Below are positions 14,553 through 21,938 of a DNA stretch of 64,000 nucleotides, one piece after another (the first letter of the stretch is position 1; each line of letters opens with the position of its first letter). The position numbers were made by a program, and so were the translations under genes. Location: contig CAMVCZ010000012.1 in assembly GCA_947166105.1 (NCBI GenBank), positions 1 to 64,000 of the forward strand, given 5' to 3'. The notes below the pieces were generated by a model. The model worked only from the letters and a program-made list of their open reading frames with translations. It was not told the DNA's origin and made no database searches. The stretch is from an uncultured Bacteroidales bacterium (GTDB taxonomy: Bacteria > Bacteroidota > Bacteroidia > Bacteroidales > F082).

Positions 14553-15902
14553 TTACTGCTCCGTCAACTGCCTATAAGTCACCAAATTAATCCGATACTC
14601 CACGCGGCTGTCGGTCAATTCATCGCGGCTTTGTTTGAGAAGGGTTTGGGCTTCGAGCACATCGGAGAGGGCGACCAAACCGGCATCGTAATAGTCTTGC
14701 GTGATTTTCAGGTTGGCTTCGGAATCTTTCAAGGCGGTTTGCGCCATAGTGATTCGCAGCCAACTTTGCTCAAGGTTGAACCAAGCCTGATTGGTTTGCA
14801 TCTCCATTTTCTCGGTGAGGTCGCGACGGGTGTTTTCGGCTTTTTCGGCTTCAAGGTCGTGCTTCTTCAGTTTGAAAGCGGTCTTGTGCCAGTCGGTGAT
14901 GGGAATTTGAAGCACTGCAAAAACCATTGCATTGGGTTTGGTGTTCTCCAAAATGGTGTGATAGTTCGCGCTGCCGCCCACCAACAACGAAGGCAAAGTT
15001 GCGCCGAGGGTCATCTTCTTTTTCAATCCTTCGGCTTTCAACGAGAGGTCTAAAAGGTGGCTCTCGTTGCGGTTGGCCACGGCTTCCGAGGCAGGTTGGA
15101 ACCAAATGGTAGGTTGGACTTCCAAGCCCAACGTATCAGTCAGAACCATATCCTGCCAATCCGCGCCGATGTATTGTGCCAAAGCCATTTTCAAAAGCGT
15201 AATGCCGTCGGTGAGTTTCTTGCGGTTGAGTTGGCTTTCGTTTTGCTTCACACGGAGTTTGTATTGGTCGGTGGGCATAGCCAAACCCGCTTCGATGGCG
15301 CCGCCAAGGTCTTTGTTCAAGGTGTCCAATAGGCGGTCGAGTTGGTCGAGGGTGGCCACTTTTTCTTGCAAGGATACAATTTGCCAATAGAGGGTTTCCG
15401 TCTGCAAACGTACCTCGTCTTCCTTCATTTTTGTCTGTGTTTCAGCGGCTTCTATGCCCAATTTGGCCAATTTGTTGCCGTTGCGGATGCGTCCTCCGGC
15501 ATAAATCGGCTCGGTGACCATCGCATTGAGCATCACGCCGTTCTGCACAAAGGAATATTCCTTGTCCAAGCCCATATTGGCACCGTATTCGGCATAAAGC
15601 GTGTAAAGTAACTGCCTCAACTGTGCATTGTCGATGTCCTCAATGCCAACGGTGAGCATTGGGTTCAAGGCATCGAAAGCCAAGGCCTGCGCTGTGACGG
15701 TGGGGAAGTATTCGGCGCGGGCTTCGTTTTTCGTTGCTCTTGCCTTATCGATTTCCAATTGGTTGTTTTTCAGTTCGATATTGTTCTCCAAGGCCATTTC
15801 GATGCAGTTTTGCACGGAGAGGTTGAGCGTGTCTTTTTGCTGACCGAACAACGGACTGGCTGAAATCAACAATAAAATTATTATGGTTTTGGTTTTCATC
15901 AT
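14553..15902 (-). CDS. TolC-type outer-membrane efflux channel
   Basis: About 449 residues with a signal peptide (IIILLLISASPLFGQ) and two copies of the long-helix outer-membrane-factor repeat. Segments such as CIEMALENNIELKNNQLEIDKARA and EAQTLLKQSRDELTDSRVEYRIN are typical. It would form the exit duct of the RND pump encoded upstream. Its start overlaps the stop of the Fic gene in an ATGA arrangement (ATG 15902-15900, or the next ATG at 15899), so translation is probably coupled to Fic. Confidence 0.88.
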   Translation of the reverse strand: MMKTKTIIILLLISASPLFGQQKDTLNLSVQNCIEMALENNIELKNNQLEIDKARATKNEARAEYFPTVTAQALAFDALNPMLTVGIEDIDNAQLRQLLYTLYAEYGANMGLDKEYSFVQNGVMLNAMVTEPIYAGGRIRNGNKLAKLGIEAAETQTKMKEDEVRLQTETLYWQIVSLQEKVATLDQLDRLLDTLNKDLGGAIEAGLAMPTDQYKLRVKQNESQLNRKKLTDGITLLKMALAQYIGADWQDMVLTDTLGLEVQPTIWFQPASEAVANRNESHLLDLSLKAEGLKKKMTLGATLPSLLVGGSANYHTILENTKPNAMVFAVLQIPITDWHKTAFKLKKHDLEAEKAENTRRDLTEKMEMQTNQAWFNLEQSWLRITMAQTALKDSEANLKITQDYYDAGLVALSDVLEAQTLLKQSRDELTDSRVEYRINLVTYRQLTEQ

Positions 15903-16909
15903 TTTACAATTATCCATTTGCCGCCTTTGTCAGGCCCTTCCCTGCGAATTACGCCTTCGTCTTGTAGTTTTTTCAAATGTTTGCTGACCGCACTTCGGTT
16001 GATTCCCAATGATTCTGCCATTCGTGTGGAAGTGATTGTTTCATCGGTCTTAATCAAATCAAGTATCGCATCGCGGGTTTTCTGTCCACCTTTTCTGTCC
16101 ACCTTTTCTGTTTTCTGTCCACCTTCCGACTGTTTGAAATTCTCTATTTCCTTCCGTAGGTTGGTAAGGTGTTCACGTAACATAAACTCTCTGAAAGGCA
16201 GAATGTTGTCTTGCTTTCTTGATTCGATTAGTGCTTGGATGTACTCCGCCTTGTCTTCCTTTTTCACTTTCGTAGGCACAAGCCCAAACTCAAATTGTAT
16301 GTAGTTCATTATCAGGCGCGACATTCGTCCATTGCCGTCCGCCCAAGGATGAATCGTAACTAATTGGAAATGTGCATCAAAACTCAACAGATATTGCTCC
16401 AATATGTCTTTGCTATCCACCAAAACCAACCTGCGTTTGTTCATTTCTTGACAGAATGTGGTCAGTTTTGAAGGCACTTTGGCATAGTTAAGGTATGATT
16501 TCCCTCCAGCCCTCGCCGTGACATTGACCAAACGAAGGTCACCTTTTGAAGCATCAAACGAGCCTTGAACAGTATTGTATTGACTTCCGGTGTTTTTCAT
16601 CACAATTGACGACAATTCCTTCAACATTTCCACAGAAAAATCCGTGTGCAATTTTGCCAAACGAATGGCTTGTTCGTAGGCTTTTTTCAGGTCAAGGTTC
16701 ATCAGTTGCTCTTGCATCGTGCGTCCTTTGGCCGAAATGCCTTCATCGAACAGCAATTGGTTCTCGATTTCGGTCACCGTCGAGCCTTCAATGGCCGTGG
16801 AGTGAGTAATCAAGGAATAAAGATAGAACTTGTCATAGTCGATTTGCTCGGCTATGCCAAGTTGCTTGTATTCGTCAAGCACAGTGAGTAATTGGTCGCT
16901 TAAGTTCAT
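15899..16909 (-). CDS. Fic-family protein with C-terminal winged-helix domain
   Basis: A 336-residue protein. The Fic active-site loop is HPWADGNGR at 187-195, with all AMP-transfer residues of HPFx(D/E)GNGR present apart from F to W. An N-terminal auto-inhibitory motif S37-x-x-x-E41-G42 puts it in class II. Residues about 260-282 form a Lys/Gly/Gln-rich repeat linker (GGQKT twice), followed by a winged-helix domain (TSTRMAESLGINRSAVSKHLKKL). Fic enzymes AMPylate proteins; the fused HTH suggests DNA binding or autoregulation. It lies between the RND permease and TolC genes, with its own promoter at 16935-16942. Confidence 0.88.
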   Translation of the reverse strand: MNLSDQLLTVLDEYKQLGIAEQIDYDKFYLYSLITHSTAIEGSTVTEIENQLLFDEGISAKGRTMQEQLMNLDLKKAYEQAIRLAKLHTDFSVEMLKELSSIVMKNTGSQYNTVQGSFDASKGDLRLVNVTARAGGKSYLNYAKVPSKLTTFCQEMNKRRLVLVDSKDILEQYLLSFDAHFQLVTIHPWADGNGRMSRLIMNYIQFEFGLVPTKVKKEDKAEYIQALIESRKQDNILPFREFMLREHLTNLRKEIENFKQSEGGQKTEKVDRKGGQKTRDAILDLIKTDETITSTRMAESLGINRSAVSKHLKKLQDEGVIRREGPDKGGKWIIVK

Positions 16910-16934
16910 TGCTTCATTGATGAGGATTCGATTG

Positions 16935-16942
16935 CAAAAGTA
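16935..16942 (-). promoter_or_regulatory. Promoter -7 box for fic-tolC
   Basis: TACTTTTG on the minus strand matches TAnnTTTG, in the 39-nt gap between the RND permease stop and the Fic ATG. The last two genes could therefore be expressed separately from the pump. Confidence 0.6.
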
Positions 16943-16948
16943 AACAAA

Positions 16949-19900
16949 TTATGAAGATTGCGCAGTTTGCCTCTTGCTCTTATTGAATATCAGCCAATAC
17001 ATCACCGGCATCACGGCCAGAATAATCACCATCGAAAGCACCACGCCGAAGCAGATGACCACGCCCATTGGCATCCAAAGGGGATTGCGGGTGATGATCA
17101 TCGGGAGCACGCCGAGGGCAGTGGTGGCCGAGGTGAGGAATATGGGCCTCATACGGCGGCTGCCGGCCTTCATAGCGGCTTCCTTGGTGGGTAGGCCTTC
17201 TTCAAAACGAAGCGTTTCGGCGTATTCGTACATCACAATGCCGTTGCGGACAATGATACCGATGAGGCTGACGATGCCCAACAAAGAAGTCATACCGAAG
17301 TCGAGGCCGAAAAGCCACTCGCCAAAGAAGGCTCCAAACATACATAAACTGCTGGAACACAAGGTCAACAGGGCGAGGTTGAGTTTCTTGAAATAGGCCA
17401 CGAGGAAGGCCAACATCACGGCGATGGCGGCAAACAGGCTCTTGAGCAGTTGCGGGATGACCATCGTATTGAGCGACGACAGGCCGCCGTATTCGATGCT
17501 CACGCCTTCGGGCATATTGGGGCGCACTTCCGTATCGATGTAGTGTTGCACTTTCTTCATACTGGCGGTCTGCGACTTCCAGAATTTCATATCGGCGGCC
17601 ACGGTGATGGCGTTCTTGCCGTTGTGGTGTACCAAACTTGCGGGATGCCAATCGGGACTGATGTCGGCGACTTGTCGGAGCGGGACATTGGTGCCGGGAA
17701 ACATTGTTGGAATCAGTTGGTTCTGAACGGTTTCGTAGTCGTTTGGGTTGTAGTTTTGTTCCGCATACAGTTTGACAGGCAGGCTGCGGTTGCCTTCCCA
17801 AACGGTGGTTAAAGGCTGCCCGTTGAGGCTTCCGGCAAGGTCGAGGGAAAGCACGGTCTTGGTGATGCCAAGTCGGGCACATTCCTCGGGTTTCATAGTC
17901 ACTTTCACCGAAGGCAGAAACTCATCGTAATTGGTGTGAACCCAGCGGAGTTCCTTGTCCAAAGTGAGCATATAATCCTTGATTTGCTGCGCCACGGGAG
18001 CGGTTTCCGCGTAGTCGTCGCCATAGACAAAGACCTCCACGGGTGTCGAAACAGCCTGATAGTCAAGTTGGCGGAAGCGCACGTGAGCCTCGGCGAAGTA
18101 GTAGGAATATTTGTCGTCCATCTCCTTCAGCAGGTCTTCGGTGGCTTGCTTCGAGGTGGTGTTCACGATGAGTTGCGAGAGATTGTTGGCTGGGATGCTC
18201 GGCGCGTAGGTCACATGGAAACGTGGCGCGGTTTCGCCGATGAAAGCGGTGATTGAGGTGATGCGTTTATCAGTGAGCATCATTTGCTGCAACGAATCAC
18301 TGATGCGCGTGGTGGCTTCGAGGCTGCTGCCTTCGGGCAGGCGGATTTCCACCGCGAAACTGTCGCGCTCGGCCATAGGCATCATCTGCACGTTCAGGGC
18401 GAGGAACATCAAAACACCCAAAACGATGGAACCCACGCCCATCCCGATGGTGAACAGCGGATGGTTGAAACAATGGCTTTGCAGTTTGTCGTAAAGCCGT
18501 TGCAAGAAAGCGAAAAACCGCATTTGTGCCTTCAGGAAACCGTTGTGTTTGGGTTTGTCGTCGGGCTTGATGAACATTATTTCCAACGAGGGAATGACGA
18601 GCATAGCATAGGCCAACGATGCCATCAGCGAGAAGGCGACGGTCCACGGGAAGAACTGGACGAAATCGCCCAAAGGCCCGGTGATGATGCGCGTCATCGG
18701 GAAAAACATCGTGGCGATGGCGCCCGTGGCAATGAGCATAGGCATAAAGAGTTCCTTTGCGCTGCTCACGGCGGCATCGAAGGGCTTGTAGCCTTGGCTC
18801 AACTTGTCGATGTAGCCGTCAATATTGATGATGGAGTCGTCCACAATCATACCAAGCACGACGATAAGGGCGGCCAAAGTAACTGTATTCAACTCAATGC
18901 CAAAGAGATACATCAATCCGATGCTCATAGCCGTGCAGACCGGCAATCCCGAACTGGCGATAAGCGCGGTGCGCATAGGGAAGAGTAGCAGCATCACTGC
19001 AATCACGACAATCATTGAAATGACCAAGTCGCGCAAGAACGCGCTGACCGACTTTTCGACCACTTTGGGCTGGTCGGTGATGCGATACATTTTCACGCTG
19101 TCGGGCAGGGTTTTCCTGAATGTGGAAAGCACATTTTCCACTTCCCTTCCGTAAGCCACGATGTTGAAGCCCTTGCGCATCTCAACGCTGATAATCAGCG
19201 CGTTGTTGCCATTGAAATTCACCACTTTTGAAGGTGGGGCCAAACGCCTTTCAACGGTGGCCACATCGCGCAGGCGCACGGTGTTGCCTGCCGCGTCGGA
19301 ATAGATGATTTGCTCCTCAAGTTCCTCTTCGGAAACCACAGGGTTCTCGATGTGCAGCGGCAGGTCGAAGTCGGAGGTTTCCATCGTGCCGCTCGTGGTG
19401 AGGAAGCCTTGCGAGGCGTATTGCAGCATCAGCGTGTTCGGACTGATGCCGTAGAACGACAGTTTTTCCTTGTCCACAATGACCGCGATTTCCTCGGTTT
19501 GTTCGCCCATCACGCGCACGTTGCCCGTTTGGGGGATGTCGCGCAGGCGGCGGGTGAGGTCGTCGGTGTATTCGCGCATTTCGCGGTAGGTCTTGTCGTC
19601 CGATTCCATCGCGATAAGCAGCGAGGAAGTGTCGCCGAAGTCGTCGATAACGGCAATAGCCAACACGCCCGCCGGAAAAGTCAAAGCCTTGTTTTCGTTG
19701 ATTTTGTTGCGGATTTTCGTCCACGCTTGGGCGTAGTTGCTCTTGGTCAAATCGAGCATCACATAGACGTAGCAGACGCCTTCCTTGGTCACGGAGTAGG
19801 TGTTTTTCCGGTCCACCTCGGGCAGGGAAAACAGCAGTTCCTCAAGAGGTTTGGTGAGTTGGGCTTCCACCTCCTCGGAATTGGCGCCCGGATACACGCC

Positions 19901-20062
19901 CGCCACAATGCCCTGCGGATAACTGAACGCCGGAAACTCGTCCTTCTTCATTTTGGCGAGGGCGTAGATGCCGAAGGCCACGATGATGGCTACGACCACC
20001 CACACGATTTTCTGGTGGTCGATGCTCCCCGCGATGATGCCGTGTTCTTTTATTTTTGCCAT
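16949..20062 (-). CDS. RND-family efflux permease
   Basis: A 1037-residue inner-membrane transporter, the usual length for AcrB/MexB relatives. It has the expected N-terminal TM1, a large periplasmic porter domain, a TM cluster including GMIVDDSIINIDGY (TM4 with the two proton-relay aspartates), and a duplicated second half. Substrates are probably hydrophobic compounds; metal-pump signatures were not noted. It follows the adaptor gene after a gap holding dispersed palindromic repeats, and is followed by fic and tolC. Confidence 0.9.
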   Translation of the reverse strand: MAKIKEHGIIAGSIDHQKIVWVVVAIIVAFGIYALAKMKKDEFPAFSYPQGIVAGVYPGANSEEVEAQLTKPLEELLFSLPEVDRKNTYSVTKEGVCYVYVMLDLTKSNYAQAWTKIRNKINENKALTFPAGVLAIAVIDDFGDTSSLLIAMESDDKTYREMREYTDDLTRRLRDIPQTGNVRVMGEQTEEIAVIVDKEKLSFYGISPNTLMLQYASQGFLTTSGTMETSDFDLPLHIENPVVSEEELEEQIIYSDAAGNTVRLRDVATVERRLAPPSKVVNFNGNNALIISVEMRKGFNIVAYGREVENVLSTFRKTLPDSVKMYRITDQPKVVEKSVSAFLRDLVISMIVVIAVMLLLFPMRTALIASSGLPVCTAMSIGLMYLFGIELNTVTLAALIVVLGMIVDDSIINIDGYIDKLSQGYKPFDAAVSSAKELFMPMLIATGAIATMFFPMTRIITGPLGDFVQFFPWTVAFSLMASLAYAMLVIPSLEIMFIKPDDKPKHNGFLKAQMRFFAFLQRLYDKLQSHCFNHPLFTIGMGVGSIVLGVLMFLALNVQMMPMAERDSFAVEIRLPEGSSLEATTRISDSLQQMMLTDKRITSITAFIGETAPRFHVTYAPSIPANNLSQLIVNTTSKQATEDLLKEMDDKYSYYFAEAHVRFRQLDYQAVSTPVEVFVYGDDYAETAPVAQQIKDYMLTLDKELRWVHTNYDEFLPSVKVTMKPEECARLGITKTVLSLDLAGSLNGQPLTTVWEGNRSLPVKLYAEQNYNPNDYETVQNQLIPTMFPGTNVPLRQVADISPDWHPASLVHHNGKNAITVAADMKFWKSQTASMKKVQHYIDTEVRPNMPEGVSIEYGGLSSLNTMVIPQLLKSLFAAIAVMLAFLVAYFKKLNLALLTLCSSSLCMFGAFFGEWLFGLDFGMTSLLGIVSLIGIIVRNGIVMYEYAETLRFEEGLPTKEAAMKAGSRRMRPIFLTSATTALGVLPMIITRNPLWMPMGVVICFGVVLSMVIILAVMPVMYWLIFNKSKRQTAQSS

Positions 20063-20090
20063 TTTTTTCTATTCATTTCATTCGTCCGGT

Positions 20091-20185
20091 AGGGTCGTCC
20101 GGTAGGGACAAGGGGTCATGCCCCATTGTTGGCGATGTTTCGCCTTTCGTCCGGTAGGGACAAGGGGTCATGATCCCTTGTTGAG
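20091..20185. repeat. Dispersed palindromic repeat (GGTAGGGACA family), two tandem copies
   Basis: CCGGTAGGGACAAGGGGTC occurs at 20099 and again at 20151, each followed by the complementary arm (CCCCATTGTT or ATCCCTTGTT), with the shared filler GGCG..TTTCGCCTTTCGTC between. A shortened CCGGTAGGG precedes the first. The second copy supplies the last codons of the adaptor gene. The same family occurs at 26104-26160 and, decayed, at 49391-49429. Confidence 0.8.
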
Positions 20186-21226
20186 GAGGGTTTCTTCTAC
20201 TTTCATTCCTTCGCTCACTTTCTGGTAGCCTTCCACAATGACCTTGTCGCCGACTTGCAAGCCTTCGCTGACGATGACTCCCGTGCCAGAATAGCCCGCA
20301 AGCGTGATTTTCCGCCGCGTGGCACGACCGTCTTCGGCCACCCAAACGAACTTCCCTTCCTGATTAATCAAAACCGCGTTGGCAGGTACGACGATGCCCT
20401 TGCTGACATCGGCTTTCAGCACCACTTTGCCAATCATTCCGGGCGCGAGTTCCTTGTCGGGTTGCTCGATAAGCACCTTGACGGGATAACTATGCGTGAG
20501 CAACGAAGCTGTCATACTTTTCTCCATCACTTTGCCAATCAAGCGTTTGTCGCCCAAGGCGGGGATGACGACCTCGGCGGTGTCGCCAACCTGCACTTTG
20601 GCGATTTCATTTTCGGGCACGGAGATTTTCACGGCCATACCTTTTGTATTAATGATGCGTATGACAGGCTTCAGCGGCGCGATGTTTTCCCCGATTTCGG
20701 CATTGACGGAGGCAATGGTGCCGTCGAAAGGTGCCGCAATCGTGTTGTCTTCAAGCATAGCGTTGGCCAAATCCAGTGCGGACTGGGCTTTCTCAAGGTT
20801 GGCGACCATCTCGCGCCACTTGATTTCGGGCAGGCTGCCGTTGTCGTACACCTTTTTCAGGCGGTCGTAGGCGTCTTGCGCTTGTTCGAGGGTGGCTTGC
20901 GCCGAGCGTTGGGTGCTTTCCATTTGTGGCGACGACACACGCGCCAACGTTTGCCCCTTCCTGACGCGGCAGCCTTGTTTCACGTTGAGTTGATGCAAGG
21001 TGCCACCATATTTGAAGGCCATCTCCACCGACTGTCCTTCCTCCAAATAGCCCGGATAGGTGTTGCTAACAATGCCGCTCACTTCTTCGATTACCTGAAC
21101 ACCAACAGGGATGACGCGCTCCTCGGCAGGACCGCCCAAGAGTTTTTCCTTCAACTGTTGTGGGTCAGTATCGGCGCAACTTGCAAGCAACAGGGGCAAA
21201 AGCCATAATAAGTGTTTGGTTTTCAT
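20168..21226 (-). CDS. RND periplasmic adaptor (membrane fusion protein), lipoprotein
   Basis: A 352-residue lipoprotein (LLLASC lipobox). It has the lipoyl/barrel-sandwich halves (GGTLHQLNVKQGCRVRKGQTLARVSSP and NTIAAPFDGTIASVNAEIGENI), an intervening alpha hairpin about residues 105-165, and a beta-barrel domain ending near residue 350. It links the RND permease to TolC. The final residues NKGS and the stop codon lie inside a dispersed repeat, so the original C-terminus was probably replaced when the repeat inserted. The small lipoprotein gene is 8 nt upstream. Confidence 0.9.
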   Translation of the reverse strand: MKTKHLLWLLPLLLASCADTDPQQLKEKLLGGPAEERVIPVGVQVIEEVSGIVSNTYPGYLEEGQSVEMAFKYGGTLHQLNVKQGCRVRKGQTLARVSSPQMESTQRSAQATLEQAQDAYDRLKKVYDNGSLPEIKWREMVANLEKAQSALDLANAMLEDNTIAAPFDGTIASVNAEIGENIAPLKPVIRIINTKGMAVKISVPENEIAKVQVGDTAEVVIPALGDKRLIGKVMEKSMTASLLTHSYPVKVLIEQPDKELAPGMIGKVVLKADVSKGIVVPANAVLINQEGKFVWVAEDGRATRRKITLAGYSGTGVIVSEGLQVGDKVIVEGYQKVSEGMKVEETLLNKGS

Positions 21227-21234
21227 GGGTTTGA

Positions 21235-21741
21235 TTAGTTTCTCGTGGCTACCATATGGATGTCGTCACCGTAAAGGATGTATTTTAAGGAACCCACAGC
21301 TGCCTCGCCTTCATAGGTCTGGTCGAGGATGAGCGTGTTGTCCTCGTACATCGTGCCTTTGGCCTCAACATTCACTTCGCACAACACACCGATGTTACCG
21401 TCAATCGATACCCTCAAGGCACTGCGTTTGAAGTCCTTGAAAGTGATGTTTCGGCCTTCGCAATAGGCGTGTGTGACGATGACCTCACCATTCAGGTAGT
21501 TCATCACGACCACAACACTGTCCGTTTTCCTGTCCAAATTGGCGATTTGGAGTTGCCCGATTTCGTTGTCCAAAGTGATGTTGAACATAGCAGGGTCAGA
21601 GACATTGGCGCGTTTGGCTGTCACGCTGCCCGAAGTCTTGAAACTGTAGTCACCGCGAAACAGCGGGGCGTTTTTCTTTTGGCACGAGGCCAAAGCTATG
21701 AGGGCGCAAATGGCAAATAATAAAGGATGGATATTCTTCAT
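21235..21741 (-). CDS. Hypothetical lipoprotein, first gene of the efflux operon
   Basis: A 168-residue protein with a clear lipoprotein signal (MKNIHPLLFAICALIALASC). The mature part is predicted mostly beta strand (FRGDYSFKTSGSVTAK, TLDNEIGQLQIANLD, GTMYEDNTLILDQTYEGEAA). No named family is recognised. It sits at the head of the RND operon behind a repeat-containing leader, so a link to envelope stress or the pump is inferred from position only. Confidence 0.7.
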   Translation of the reverse strand: MKNIHPLLFAICALIALASCQKKNAPLFRGDYSFKTSGSVTAKRANVSDPAMFNITLDNEIGQLQIANLDRKTDSVVVVMNYLNGEVIVTHAYCEGRNITFKDFKRSALRVSIDGNIGVLCEVNVEAKGTMYEDNTLILDQTYEGEAAVGSLKYILYGDDIHMVATRN

Positions 21742-21777
21742 AGTTGGAAATTATTGGTTCATTTTTGACACGCTTTG

Positions 21778-21851
21778 CGTCATTGCGATGAGGAACGACG
21801 AAGCAATCCAGCGAACTTCCCGTCTGGACTGCTTCGTGCCTCGCAGTGACG
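21778..21851. repeat. Dispersed hairpin repeat (GTCATTGCGA...AAGCAATCC type)
   Basis: CGTCATTGCGATGAGGAACG...AAGCAATCCAG is followed after 12 nt by CTGGACTGCTTCG...CGCAGTGACG, forming a long imperfect stem. This is the well-known intergenic hairpin type found in many bacterial genomes. It lies in the leader between the promoter at 21871 and the first gene of the efflux operon. Confidence 0.75.
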
Positions 21852-21870
21852 CGAAGCGAGCATTTGTCTG

Positions 21871-21878
21871 CAAAAATA
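21871..21878 (-). promoter_or_regulatory. Promoter -7 box for the efflux operon
   Basis: TATTTTTG on the minus strand matches TAnnTTTG; it gives a leader of about 130 nt containing the hairpin repeat. Confidence 0.55.
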
Positions 21879-21881
21879 GCA

Positions 21882-21911
21882 AGAATCCCCGAAATGGCGT
21901 TCAGGGATTCT
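21882..21911 (-). terminator. Terminator of the peptidylarginine-deiminase gene
   Basis: Minus-strand AGAATCCC...GGGATTCT stem with a 14-nt loop, starting 28 nt after the stop at 21939, followed by a T-rich stretch that is also the next promoter. Confidence 0.55.
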
Positions 21912-21938
21912 CGACTTTTCACCCGAAAGGGATAAAAC

